Shown piece by piece: positions 26,385 to 34,428 of a DNA stretch of 64,000 bases (within the stretch, counting starts at the first letter, position 1; the number at the start of each line of letters is the position of its first letter). The DNA lies in contig NZ_VIWV01000001.1 of assembly GCF_007829875.1 (NCBI RefSeq), positions 4,062,501 through 4,126,500 of the forward strand, read 5' to 3'. The notes beneath the pieces are model-generated. The model made no database searches. It had not been told where the DNA came from and saw only the letters and a program-made list of their open reading frames with translations. Both the position numbers and the translations under genes were made by a program. The DNA comes from Streptomyces capillispiralis (GTDB lineage Bacteria; Actinomycetota; Actinomycetes; Streptomycetales; Streptomycetaceae).

Positions 26385-26942
26385 TCAGTCCAGGTCGTCG
26401 AAGACGTCCGCGAAGCTCAGCCCCGGTATGCGGGACACCGAGGGCGCCGTCACCCGGGCGGCGAAGTCCTCGCGCCGGTGCCCGCTGCCGGCGTCCGGGT
26501 CGTACACGTCGTCGTGGACGACGACCCACACCGTGACCTCACCCGGCACCTCGTCGCGTACGCCCCAGTCGTCGGCCAGCGCGGTGATGATGTTCAGCCC
26601 CCGGCCGCCGTGCGCCGTTACGGACGGGGTGGCCGGCGCCGGGCGGGTCGGACCACCGCCGTCCGTGACCTCGACGACGAGCCGGCCGCGCGGGTCCACC
26701 CGCCAGGCGGCGCGGACGTCGCCGTCTCCGGCCAGGGCGTCGCCCAGAGGCCGGCCGTGCTTGCACGCGTTGCTCAGCAATTCGGAAAGGATCAGTACGG
26801 CGTCGTCGATGACCGCGTCCGCCACGCCGCCGTCGCGCAGCTGCGCGCGCATACAGCGCCTCGCCTCCCCCACGCCCGCAGGGCCATGGGGCACGGCCAT
26901 GCTCGACGACGTGGGCACCTCCTGTGCCACCACCAACGCCAC
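26385..26942 (-). CDS. RsbW-like HATPase regulatory protein
   Basis: 185 residues from the GTG at 26942, chosen because AAGGAGG lies at 26951-26957, eight bases upstream. The frame stays open to 27206 but that part lacks a comparable ribosome site. The GHKL domain shows N box LSELLSNACKHG, G1 VTDGGG and G2 GGRGLNIITAL. A C-terminal tail of ~40 residues follows the domain. It is the second such protein in the window and may act as an anti-sigma factor or serine kinase; no partner gene is adjacent. Confidence 0.83.
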   Translation of the reverse strand: MALVVAQEVPTSSSMAVPHGPAGVGEARRCMRAQLRDGGVADAVIDDAVLILSELLSNACKHGRPLGDALAGDGDVRAAWRVDPRGRLVVEVTDGGGPTRPAPATPSVTAHGGRGLNIITALADDWGVRDEVPGEVTVWVVVHDDVYDPDAGSGHRREDFAARVTAPSVSRIPGLSFADVFDDLD

Positions 26943-27213
26943 CCCCGAGACCTCCTTCGCCCCACGCCACGGTGTGGATGCCCCATTGGCCTGAACCGGA
27001 AACCGGCCAATCCATGAGTGGTGACGCACTCGAAATGATCGAACACGCACCGAACGCGCCGGGGCACTCCCTGTAGCAGGGTGGCTGGATTTCATCGGTG
27101 TGGCCGAGAGGTGAGGATGCGCCGGGATGCGGGGCAGGGTCAAGACTCCTGCACGAGACTCTTGGGGCCGACGCGGCCGGTGGGTGGATGCGGCCCGGCG
27201 GGGCACCGCGCGG

Positions 27214-28044
27214 TCAGCGGCCGAGCCGGTCGAGCACCGCGCGGGGACGGTTGGTGATGATGGCGTCCACGCCGAGGCTCACGCAGAGGTCCACGTCCTC
27301 CGGTTCGTTCACGGTCCACACGTGCACCTGGTGCCCGGACTGCTTCAGGCGCTCGATGTAGCCGGGGTGGCCGCGCACGATACGGATCGAGGGCCCCGCG
27401 ATCCGTACGCCGGCGGGCAGCCGTCCGTCGCGCAGCCGCGGGGAGACGAACTGCATCAGGTAGACCGTGGGGAGCGTCGGCGAGGCGGCGCGCACGCGGT
27501 GCAGCGACCGCGCGGAGAAGCTCATCACGCGCACCGGCGACGCCTCGGCGGTGGCGGGGGCGTCGAGCCCGAACCGCTTCAGCAGGAGCAGCAGCCGCTC
27601 CTCGACCTGTCCCGCCCACCGCGTGGGGTGCTTGGTCTCGATCGCCAGCTCGACCCGGCGCCCGGCGTCGGAGACCAGCTCCAGCAGCCGCTCCAGGGTG
27701 AGGACGGAGGTGGCCTCCCGGTCCTCCGGCCGGTGCTCCCAGTCGGGCTCCTCGACGCGCGGCCCCCCGGAGGCGTCGCGGCTCTTCCAGGAGCCGAAGT
27801 CCAGGGCGGCCAGATCGGAGAGCTCCAGCGTCGAGACCGCACCGCGCCCGTTGGACGTACGGTTGACGCGACGGTCGTGAACGCACACGAGATGGCCGTC
27901 AGCGGTCAGGCGTACATCACATTCGAGCGCGTCCGCACCGTCCTCGATCGCTTTGCGATACGCGGCCAGGGTGTGCTCAGGGGCGTCCTCGGAGGCTCCG
28001 CGGTGCGCGACGACTCGGGGCGCGTGCTGCCGTGCGTGGGTCAC
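27214..28044 (-). CDS. glycerophosphodiester phosphodiesterase
   Basis: 276 residues from GTG 28044 (THARQHAPRVVAHRG). The frame is open far upstream but that is antisense to the protease gene. The TIM-barrel GDPD motifs are seen in order: VAHRGASEDAPEHT, ALECDVRLTADG with the catalytic Glu/Asp metal ligands, VCVHD with the second catalytic His, and LAIETKH. It hydrolyses glycerophosphodiesters to glycerol 3-phosphate and an alcohol. No signal peptide, so cytoplasmic. It diverges from the HtrA gene. Confidence 0.92.
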   Translation of the reverse strand: MTHARQHAPRVVAHRGASEDAPEHTLAAYRKAIEDGADALECDVRLTADGHLVCVHDRRVNRTSNGRGAVSTLELSDLAALDFGSWKSRDASGGPRVEEPDWEHRPEDREATSVLTLERLLELVSDAGRRVELAIETKHPTRWAGQVEERLLLLLKRFGLDAPATAEASPVRVMSFSARSLHRVRAASPTLPTVYLMQFVSPRLRDGRLPAGVRIAGPSIRIVRGHPGYIERLKQSGHQVHVWTVNEPEDVDLCVSLGVDAIITNRPRAVLDRLGR

Positions 28045-28332
28045 CGCGTCATGGTGCCACCGTGCGCGGGTAGACGTGCGCTCGGAGTCGCGTGAACGGT
28101 CTCGCCGTCCGGCCGGAGGCATCGAGTGGCGCGCCTTACGTGAGTAATGCCCTATATAAAGAATGGCCCCGGACCCACAGGAACGGCTTATGGTGCCCTG
28201 ACGGCCCGTGGGAAAAGCTGACGTCATACAAAGAGACATGCGCAGCCGCATCGCGACGGACTCGTGGACGAGGGTGAACGAGCCGGACCGAGTGCGACCG
28301 GGAACAACAGCCGTGGATCGAGGAGAGAAGCT

Positions 28333-29907
28333 GTGAGCACCGAGAACGAGGGCACCTCGGTACCCCCTGCCCCGTCCGCCCCGCCGCCCCCGCCGGTGGA
28401 TGCTCCCGCTGCTTCGGCGCACCAGGGGCCCCCGGCCCCGGGAGCGGCTCCCGGCCCGGCGTCGCCGCCGCCGGCGGGCGCGCGGGACGCCGCGGGCCAG
28501 GCGTACGGCCCCGGCGCGCACGGGACCGAGGGGGAGGACGGCTACGGCGCCCCCGGCGCGTACGGCACCCCCACCGCGTACGGCGCGCACGACGCCCACG
28601 GTGCGCACGACGCCCACGGAGGCCAGGTCCCGCAGGGCGGCTCCCCGGCCGGACCCCACTCCCGCTCCTCCGCCCCGGACGCCTCCTGGCCCCCGCCCCC
28701 GCCGCAGTCCACCCCGGCCTACGGCGACGGCGGCGCCGGGCACGGTGCCGGAGGCTGGGGCTCCGCCCCGCAGCAGCCGGCCCCGAAGAGCGGTGGCGGA
28801 CGCGGCCGCATGGTCGCCGCGGTCCTGGCTGCCGCGCTGCTCGCGGGCGGCCTGGGCGGCGGCCTCGGCTACACCCTGGCCAGGGAGAACGACAGCAGCG
28901 GCTCGACCACCGTCTCGTCCTCCACCAGCGGCGGCAACGTCAAGCGCGACCCGGGCACGGTCGCCGGTGTGGCCGCCAAGGCGCTGCCCAGCACGGTCAC
29001 GATCGAGGCCGAGAGCAGCAGCGGCGAGGGCGGCACCGGCACCGGTTTCGTCTTCGACACCCAGGGCCACATCGTCACCAACAACCACGTGGTGGCGGAC
29101 GCCGTCGACGGCGGCAAGGTCTCGGTGACCTTCCCGAACGGCAAGAAGTACGCCGCCGAGGTGGTCGGCAACGCGCAGGGCTACGACGTCGCGGTCATCA
29201 AGCTGGACAACGCCCCGTCGGACCTCCGGCCGCTCACCCTCGGCAACTCCGACGAGGTGGCCGTCGGCGACTCCACGATCGCGATCGGCGCCCCCTTCGG
29301 CCTGTCCAACACGGTGACGACGGGCATCATCAGCGCCAAGAACCGCCCGGTGGCCTCCAGCGACGGCACCGGCAGCCAGGCCTCGTACATGAGCGCCCTG
29401 CAGACCGACGCGTCCATCAACCCGGGCAACTCCGGCGGTCCGCTGCTGGACGCGCAGGGCAACGTCATCGGCATCAACTCCGCGATCCAGTCCACCAGCA
29501 ACGGCGGCTTCGGCACGGGGCAGTCCGGCTCGATCGGCCTGGGCTTCGCCATCCCGATCAACCAGGCCAAGTACGTCGCCCAGGAGCTGATCAGGACGGG
29601 CAAGCCGGTGTACGCCAAGATCGGCGCGTCGGTCTCCCTGGAGGACACGACGGGCGGTGCGAAGATCACCGACCAGGGCGCGGGCGGCTCCGAGCCCGTC
29701 GACCCGGGCGGCCCCGCCGACAAGGCGGGCCTCAAGCCCGGCGACGTCATCACCAGGCTCGACGACCGGGTCATCGACTCCGGTCCGACCCTGATCGGCG
29801 AGATCTGGACCCACAAGCCGGGCGACGAGGTCACGATCACCTACGAACGCGGCGGCAAGGAACAGACCACGGACCTCACCCTGGGCTCCCGCGTGGGCGA
29901 CAACTGA
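28333..29907 (+). CDS. HtrA/DegP-type membrane-anchored serine protease
   Basis: 524 residues from the GTG at 28333 with AGGAGA at 28321-28326. The first ~155 residues are a cytoplasmic Pro/Gly/Ala/Tyr-rich tail with short repeats, including an exact six-residue duplication (AHDAHG, 28585-28620). A membrane segment lies at ~160-182. The trypsin-like domain has His in NNHVVADA (~251), Asp in YDVAVIKLD (~284) and Ser in PGNSGGPL (~366). One PDZ domain covers ~410-515. Such proteases handle misfolded envelope proteins. It ends 64 bp before tRNA-Ser. Confidence 0.93.
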   Translation: MSTENEGTSVPPAPSAPPPPPVDAPAASAHQGPPAPGAAPGPASPPPAGARDAAGQAYGPGAHGTEGEDGYGAPGAYGTPTAYGAHDAHGAHDAHGGQVPQGGSPAGPHSRSSAPDASWPPPPPQSTPAYGDGGAGHGAGGWGSAPQQPAPKSGGGRGRMVAAVLAAALLAGGLGGGLGYTLARENDSSGSTTVSSSTSGGNVKRDPGTVAGVAAKALPSTVTIEAESSSGEGGTGTGFVFDTQGHIVTNNHVVADAVDGGKVSVTFPNGKKYAAEVVGNAQGYDVAVIKLDNAPSDLRPLTLGNSDEVAVGDSTIAIGAPFGLSNTVTTGIISAKNRPVASSDGTGSQASYMSALQTDASINPGNSGGPLLDAQGNVIGINSAIQSTSNGGFGTGQSGSIGLGFAIPINQAKYVAQELIRTGKPVYAKIGASVSLEDTTGGAKITDQGAGGSEPVDPGGPADKAGLKPGDVITRLDDRVIDSGPTLIGEIWTHKPGDEVTITYERGGKEQTTDLTLGSRVGDN

Positions 29908-29971
29908 CACCCACCCGCCGGCACCGACCCGTTACCCTTGTCCCCGCGTCACCGATCACCGGCAGGCGCGG

Positions 29972-30058
29972 GGAGGTGTGCCCGAGCGGCCTAAGGGAAC
30001 GGTCTTGAAAACCGTCGTGGCAGCGATGTCACCGTGGGTTCAAATCCCACCGCCTCCG
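29972..30058 (+). tRNA. tRNA-Ser(UGA)
   Basis: 87 nt cloverleaf with the long variable arm of tRNA-Ser. The acceptor GGAGGTG pairs with CGCCTCC (one G·T). The anticodon loop CTTGAAA gives TGA at 30006-30008 and the T loop is GGTTCAAATCC. CCA is not encoded. The 3' half, from the anticodon stem, is the attachment site of the element to the right. Confidence 0.97.
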
Positions 30059-30061
30059 CGC
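30001..30061 (+). repeat. attachment site, tRNA side (61-bp direct repeat)
   Basis: Bases 30001-30061 are identical to 36659-36719. The repeat starts in the anticodon stem of tRNA-Ser and runs through its 3' end, the usual core for tyrosine-recombinase elements. The element restored the tRNA on integration. Confidence 0.95.
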
Positions 30062-30070
30062 TGAGAGCAG

Positions 30071-30114
30071 TGAGAACGGCCCCTGACCTGGGATTCGGTC
30101 GGGGGCCGTTCTCA
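30071..30114 (+). terminator. terminator after tRNA-Ser, element copy
   Basis: An 18-bp stem (30071-30088 with 30097-30114, one T·G pair) around an 8-nt loop follows the tRNA directly. It closely resembles the hairpin at 36732-36770 beyond the right att site, so tRNA termination is kept after integration. Confidence 0.8.
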
Positions 30115-30201
30115 TGTCCGGCCCTGTGGCTCCCCGCTGTTCCCCGCGGTTTCCCGCTCGAACGGGCACGCAAGGGGCACGTAGGGGGCACGCGCGGACG
30201 G

Positions 30202-30957
30202 CTATCGAGAGATCGGAATCTCGTAGACGATCTCGCAGAGAGCGGCGGGCACCACGATGTCCGCGGTCTCCACGGGCCGTCCCTGGTCGCTGTAGTACGT
30301 CCGCCGGATGTGCGTGACGAGTGAGCCCTTCTGGATGCCCAGGAGTGAGGCCTCCTCGGCGGTCGCCTGCCTCGGCTCCGGCTGCTCCACGGCGTGGCTG
30401 ACGGTGATGCCGATCTCCGCCATGCGGTTCACGACCCCTGCCCCGGCGTGCGGCCCTCCCTCGGGGAGGACGACCAGCGTGCCGCCGGTGAGGTCGTACG
30501 GCTCCCAACTCGTCGACAGTTGCACCGGCCGGCCGTCGGCGAGGAACTCGTACGCGGTGCAGACGCACAGATCGCCTTCGGCGATACCGAGACGCGCCGC
30601 GACCTCCGCCGGTGCCGGAACCTTGGCCTCGGTCCGGCTCTCCCAGTCCCCTTGCCTGCCTACGGCCTTCATGTCCGCGCGGAATGGCGAGCCGCTGGGC
30701 TGCTCACGCGCGGACGACCGGACCACGCGCACGCGCTGCCGGGGCTCGGCGACGTAGGTGCCCGAGCCTGCGCGGCCTTCGAGTACACCCTGGGAGATCA
30801 GCAATTCCTGCGCCCGGCGGACCACGTTGTCGCCGACGCCGTATTCCTGGCCGATCTGGGCGCGGGAGGGCAGTCGGTCCCCCGGCTCCCACTCGTGCTC
30901 CGCGATCCGCCGCCGGAGCTCGTCGGCGATGCGGAGATAGGGCGGTTGCTCAGGCAT
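30202..30957 (-). CDS. GntR/UTRA-family regulator (KorSA-like)
   Basis: 251 residues. The winged helix is at ~5-70 (LPSRAQIGQEYGVGDNVVRRAQELL) and a UTRA-like ligand domain at ~95-245. pSAM2 KorSA, a GntR-type repressor of transfer functions, has the same fold and similar placement. It diverges from the row of small genes; the gap holds two CTAGTnnACTAG palindromes that are probably its operator. Intact in length. Confidence 0.85.
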   Translation of the reverse strand: MPEQPPYLRIADELRRRIAEHEWEPGDRLPSRAQIGQEYGVGDNVVRRAQELLISQGVLEGRAGSGTYVAEPRQRVRVVRSSAREQPSGSPFRADMKAVGRQGDWESRTEAKVPAPAEVAARLGIAEGDLCVCTAYEFLADGRPVQLSTSWEPYDLTGGTLVVLPEGGPHAGAGVVNRMAEIGITVSHAVEQPEPRQATAEEASLLGIQKGSLVTHIRRTYYSDQGRPVETADIVVPAALCEIVYEIPISR

Positions 30958-30966
30958 ATGGAAAAT

Positions 30967-30997
30967 CTAGTCCACTAGCTCTAATCTAGTTAACTAG
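30967..30997. promoter_or_regulatory. paired palindromic operators
   Basis: CTAGTCCACTAG (30967-30978) and CTAGTTAACTAG (30986-30997) are inverted repeats with centres 19 bp apart, inside AATCTAGT..ACTAGCT contexts. They sit between the two divergent transcription units and probably bind the GntR regulator. Confidence 0.8.
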
Positions 30998-31037
30998 CTT
31001 TACTTAAAGTGATCGCCGTTAACCGGAGGGCTGCCCT

Positions 31038-31322
31038 GTGCCTGCTTCCAAGGAGCGCGCGGTGGCCATCGCAGCCCGGTTATCGGCCGTCGGGCTCGCC
31101 ACGCGTGTGGAGGAGCGCGACGACTGCACGGCCATCGAGGCGGAGGTGCCGGAACCACTCTCCGCGGAGTCATGGCGGGAGGTCCTGGAAGCGGTGGCTA
31201 CGGCCGACCGCTTCGGCCTCCTCGCCACCAGTTCGAATGACCGCACCCTCTGGGCGGTCGTACGCAAACGGTCCCCGCGACGGGTGATGTCGGGGGACCG
31301 GGCCATCAGCGATAGGGGCTGA
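31038..31322 (+). CDS. element-borne hypothetical protein
   Basis: 94 residues from GTG 31038 with GGAGGG at 31025-31030. Soluble, mixed alpha/beta by appearance, with EAEVPEPLSAESWREVLEAV in the centre as a likely helix. I do not recognise a family. It is the first gene of the small-gene operon behind the operator pair. Confidence 0.65.
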   Translation: MPASKERAVAIAARLSAVGLATRVEERDDCTAIEAEVPEPLSAESWREVLEAVATADRFGLLATSSNDRTLWAVVRKRSPRRVMSGDRAISDRG

Positions 31323-31327
31323 ACACC

Positions 31328-31624
31328 GTGCTCAATCGTATCCGCCGTACCGCCTCGCATCTCAGGGAGCGGTACCTCTACAAGGGCCAGCACCGCCGGT
31401 CTACAACGCCTGTGCGGCCGGTGGTGCCGGCCTTTGAAGTAGCCCATGATGTGGTGCTGTTCCTGCGCCACCACCGCGAGCACACGGGCGTTCTCGTGGG
31501 CGAGGAGACGGCGCTCGTCCGCCCGTACGTCCTGGCCAGTGAAGCGCGAGCACTGCACCGCTCGGCGTCCGTGAGCAGCGCTCCCCTCGCCGGTCCTTGG
31601 TACGCCTCGGCGGGTGACCACTGA
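31328..31624 (+). CDS. element-borne hypothetical protein
   Basis: 98 residues from GTG 31328. Basic N-terminus (LNRIRRTASHLRERYLY), then FEVAHDVVLFLRHHREHTG. No recognised motif. It overlaps the next gene by TGATG (31622-31626), and lies 5 bp after the previous one. Confidence 0.6.
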   Translation: MLNRIRRTASHLRERYLYKGQHRRSTTPVRPVVPAFEVAHDVVLFLRHHREHTGVLVGEETALVRPYVLASEARALHRSASVSSAPLAGPWYASAGDH

Positions 31625-31821
31625 TGCCGCCTCGCCAACAGCCCCACGTGCCGGGGCCTGACTCCTACCAGTCGGCCTCCTGCTGGATCGGAACGCACCA
31701 CGCATGCGCGGAGTCCTCCCCGGCCACCGCGCCGGTCGAGGTGCCGGTGATCTACGAAGCCTGCGACTGCTCGTGCCACACCGTCGCCAAGTGCCCGGCA
31801 CGGACGGAGGCAGCACGGTGA
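31624..31821 (+). CDS. small Cys/His-rich element protein
   Basis: 65 residues. Four Cys and three His in the span SCWIGTHHACAES to CDCSCHTVAKC could bind zinc, but no known finger pattern fits exactly. Coupled to its neighbours on both sides (start overlaps the previous stop; stop overlaps the GTG at 31818). Confidence 0.6.
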   Translation: MPPRQQPHVPGPDSYQSASCWIGTHHACAESSPATAPVEVPVIYEACDCSCHTVAKCPARTEAAR

Positions 31822-32087
31822 AGGTAACGGCACTCAGCGGCGCGGTGCTCTCCCCGGTCGAGATCACCTCGGCGAGCGTGCAGCGGGGAGACATCATTCA
31901 GGTCGGGGGCCAGCAGTGCCGGGTGAGCGACCTCTTCCAGTTGCCCGGCGGAGCGAAACGGCTCGTGTTCGACTCGGGCGAGTTGCTGACCATCCACACG
32001 ATGACCCGGCTCGTGGCCCTGCGGCTTGTACGAGTGAGGGGCGGTGATCCCACCCATGCCCTCGCGACGCGACACCATCGCCGATGA
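31818..32087 (+). CDS. element-borne hypothetical protein
   Basis: 89 residues from GTG 31818 with GGAGG at 31805-31809. Short beta-rich body (TSASVQRGDIIQVGGQQCRVSDLFQLPGG) resembling the small SH3-like proteins found in actinomycete elements; this is a guess from shape. It overlaps the next GntR gene by 44 bp. Confidence 0.55.
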   Translation: MKVTALSGAVLSPVEITSASVQRGDIIQVGGQQCRVSDLFQLPGGAKRLVFDSGELLTIHTMTRLVALRLVRVRGGDPTHALATRHHRR

Positions 32088-32781
32088 CCTCCGGGACCGG
32101 ATCGCCACCGGCCGACTCAACCCCGGCGACCGCCTGCCCTCTGAGGCGCACCTGGCCGCGCAGTACATGGTGAGCACGCCGACGCTGCGGAATGCCCTCG
32201 CCGTGCTCCAGGCGGAAGGCCTCGTCGAGAAGGTCCACGGCAAGGGGAACTTCGTCCGCCGTCCGGTCCGCAGGATCACGTACTTGGGAGGGGCCCGGAC
32301 ACCGGACACGCCCGTCGTGGACCTCGCACCCCTGAGCGTTACTGCCCGCACCACCAAGGTCCGGGCCCGCGGGCATCTCGCAGCCCTGCTGAAGATGCCG
32401 ACCGGCAGTCCTCTGACGGAGATCCTCTGTCTCGGCCACGAAGGCGAGAGGCCCCACAGCCTGGCTCGTATCTACGTCCCGTGCGACTTGGCGCCGGCCG
32501 CCTGCGAGTCGCTCCCGTATGAGGCGGTGGTAACGCGATTGATGGAGCTCCGCCCACCGTTGGCTGAAGTCCGGGAGGAGATCAGCGTTCGCCTCCCGAC
32601 ATCGGAGGAGGCATCCACTCTCCGGATCAGCTCCGCCCTGGCAGTCCTCGCCATCACCCGTCAGGCGGCCGACACCGCCGGACGCGTGGTCGAGGCGGCC
32701 CTTCTGGTCCTACCGGGAGACCGCGCCGATGCGGTGTTCACCACTCACCACATGCTCGACGAAAGGCCAGCGGAAGCATGA
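32044..32781 (+). CDS. GntR/UTRA-family regulator
   Basis: 245 residues from GTG 32044, or from ATG 32056. Winged helix at ~10-70 (LPSEAHLAAQYMVSTPTLRNALAVL), then a UTRA domain to the C-terminus. It is the second GntR protein in the element and encoded in the opposite direction to the first. Two regulators suggest one is the KorSA-type repressor and the other responds to a small molecule. It overlaps the next gene by ATGA. Confidence 0.83.
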   Translation: MIPPMPSRRDTIADDLRDRIATGRLNPGDRLPSEAHLAAQYMVSTPTLRNALAVLQAEGLVEKVHGKGNFVRRPVRRITYLGGARTPDTPVVDLAPLSVTARTTKVRARGHLAALLKMPTGSPLTEILCLGHEGERPHSLARIYVPCDLAPAACESLPYEAVVTRLMELRPPLAEVREEISVRLPTSEEASTLRISSALAVLAITRQAADTAGRVVEAALLVLPGDRADAVFTTHHMLDERPAEA

Positions 32782-33086
32782 CGACGTCAAACGAACTGCG
32801 GCTCCTCCCCTGGACGGGACCCGACGGCAAGCCCTGCTTCCTCAGCACCGATGGCGGCGGCGGCTACCTGTCCCGCTTGGCCGACAACATCGAGTCCGTG
32901 CAACTCGGGATGGCGTCCGGGCTCTTGGACCAAGCGTTGGAGCTCCTAGCTGACGCAGGAACGGGCCCAGACGACCTACGGTGCTTGGTAAAGGACCTGA
33001 CTGGAGCCTTGCGGGACACACTCCGCGTTGCGACAAGCTGCGGTCACCGCCTGGATAGCCGGTTTACTGATCACCCCTTCCGCTGA
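32778..33086 (+). CDS. element-borne hypothetical protein
   Basis: 102 residues; the start overlaps the GntR stop (ATGA). Acidic helical protein with a DGGGGYLSRLADNIE segment. The pattern of helices after residue 30 (MASGLLDQALELLADAG) resembles small proteins that follow GntR genes in AICEs. No function known. Confidence 0.6.
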   Translation: MTTSNELRLLPWTGPDGKPCFLSTDGGGGYLSRLADNIESVQLGMASGLLDQALELLADAGTGPDDLRCLVKDLTGALRDTLRVATSCGHRLDSRFTDHPFR

Positions 33087-33100
33087 CCAGCGGACCTGAA

Positions 33101-33140
33101 GAAGCCCGCGGCTCTGACCAGTTCAGATGCCGTGGGCTTC
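33101..33140 (+). terminator. terminator of the small-gene operon
   Basis: GAAGCCCGCGGC (33101-33112) pairs with GCCGTGGGCTTC (33129-33140), one G·T, 15 bp after the last stop. The TGTCGTTGTT that follows is T-rich for this genome. Confidence 0.75.
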
Positions 33141-33565
33141 TGTCGTTGTTGGCCGGCGTCGGGTGGCCTCGCACGGCCCAGGGACGGCCCGGGCGGCCTC
33201 GACCGCCAAGCGCTTAGAAGATGCGGGCAAGCCTTGGTAGGTCGCCCCGATCGACCTACGTCAGCACCGTACTGGACTACTGCATGCCGCTACCGTCCGC
33301 CGCTGTTGCCTTAGCTCTATCCGGCTCGGTCAGCTTCGGTCATACCGACTGCTTCACGGTTTTAGAGAGGGTGGCTGACGAGCTAGAGCTGTGACGCCAC
33401 ACCGCCACATGGTCGATCTCAATCAAAAGAGAAAATAGAAGTATCATTAGTGATTTATTTCGATCCTTGAAAAAGGGAAGTTCAGCATTTCGCATCATTT
33501 GGCACAGTCGGTCTGCAACCATGATCTCCTAGGTCTACTCTAGAAGGACGGACTGCGCGCCCACC
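33141..33565. other. gap with a sharp GC drop
   Basis: No gene. From ~33330 onward the DNA becomes clearly AT-richer (for example AATCAAAAGAGAAAATAG near 33421), which marks the left edge of a segment with different ancestry that continues to ~34428. rep, xis and transfer genes expected here in an AICE are absent. Confidence 0.6.
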
Positions 33566-34414
33566 ATGATCGATCTCCCTGCCCTGCCAACAGGACCTAA
33601 GTACATGACCATTACTCCCGAGATGGCCGAACTTTGGTTGGCTCATTGCAACCCGGCACATAATCGCGTTCTATCTGACACGGCCTACGAGCGCTACGCC
33701 AAGGCAATGGCAAGTGGCGCATGGAGGACAACCCATCAGGGGATTGCCTTCGATAAAAGTGGAATGCTGCTAGATGGCCAGCATCGCCTGATGGGGATTA
33801 AGATTTCAGGCGTTTCGGTCGAGATGCTCGTTATTCCGTCCTGTGACGCTGAGACATTCGATGTCCTAGACTCTGGCCAGCGCAGGCAGGCGGCGCAGCT
33901 ACTTAAAATTCCTCACCGCGTGATTGTGGCGGCTGCCGCTCGAATCATCGGGCAGATGTATAAGATGTGGGACCCTGTCACGCTCTTCGACGGATTCTAT
34001 GATACGAGAGCAGCGACTTCTGACATTCTCAAAGCGGTGGCAGCCTGGCCAGAACTTAAAACGATGGCGCCGATTGCCGCCGCTGCCTATAGGGCTTCTG
34101 GAATTAATCAACCGACCCATCTCGTGGTCCTCGCGCAAGCCGCCCGAACGGATTATGCAGATAAAATTGAAGATTGGGCGAACGGCCTGATCTCGGGGGC
34201 GAATATGGACCAGAAGGACCCTCGCCTAGTGCTTAGGAACCGGTTCTTTCGCGAGCGCGTGCTGCTGGGTACAAGCGCAGGACGCCGCACTTCCTACAAT
34301 CTCATCGCGAAATCGTGGAACAGTTGGGCGCAAGGGAGGTTGATGGGTACTCTCAAATCCCTCGATGGTGAAGGGGTCATCCCTGTAGTTGGCACCGAAA
34401 AGTTCCGCCCTTAG
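33566..34414 (+). CDS. ParB/sulfiredoxin-fold-like phage-type protein
   Basis: 282 residues from ATG 33566. The N-terminal third reads ITPEMAELWL, NRVLSDTAYERYAKAM, THQGIAFDKSG and LLDGQHRL (70-75). The last motif is the ParB/Srx-type phosphate-binding box seen in a family common in actinophages. The remainder is helical. The gene has a markedly lower GC content than the core and uses CTA and ATT codons that are rare in Streptomyces. It ends 15 bp before the truncated integrase. Function unknown; ATP/CTP-dependent DNA binding or modification is possible from the fold. Confidence 0.75.
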   Translation: MIDLPALPTGPKYMTITPEMAELWLAHCNPAHNRVLSDTAYERYAKAMASGAWRTTHQGIAFDKSGMLLDGQHRLMGIKISGVSVEMLVIPSCDAETFDVLDSGQRRQAAQLLKIPHRVIVAAAARIIGQMYKMWDPVTLFDGFYDTRAATSDILKAVAAWPELKTMAPIAAAAYRASGINQPTHLVVLAQAARTDYADKIEDWANGLISGANMDQKDPRLVLRNRFFRERVLLGTSAGRRTSYNLIAKSWNSWAQGRLMGTLKSLDGEGVIPVVGTEKFRP

Positions 34415-34428
34415 TTTCGCATATTTTC

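Noticed and set aside
28045..29910. Upstream extension of the GDPD frame to 898 residues
   Set aside because: It runs antisense through the HtrA gene. The GDPD domain begins right after the GTG at 28044.
33340..33522. 60-residue minus-strand ORF in the AT-rich region
   Set aside because: Open by chance in lower-GC DNA, no RBS, no family resemblance.
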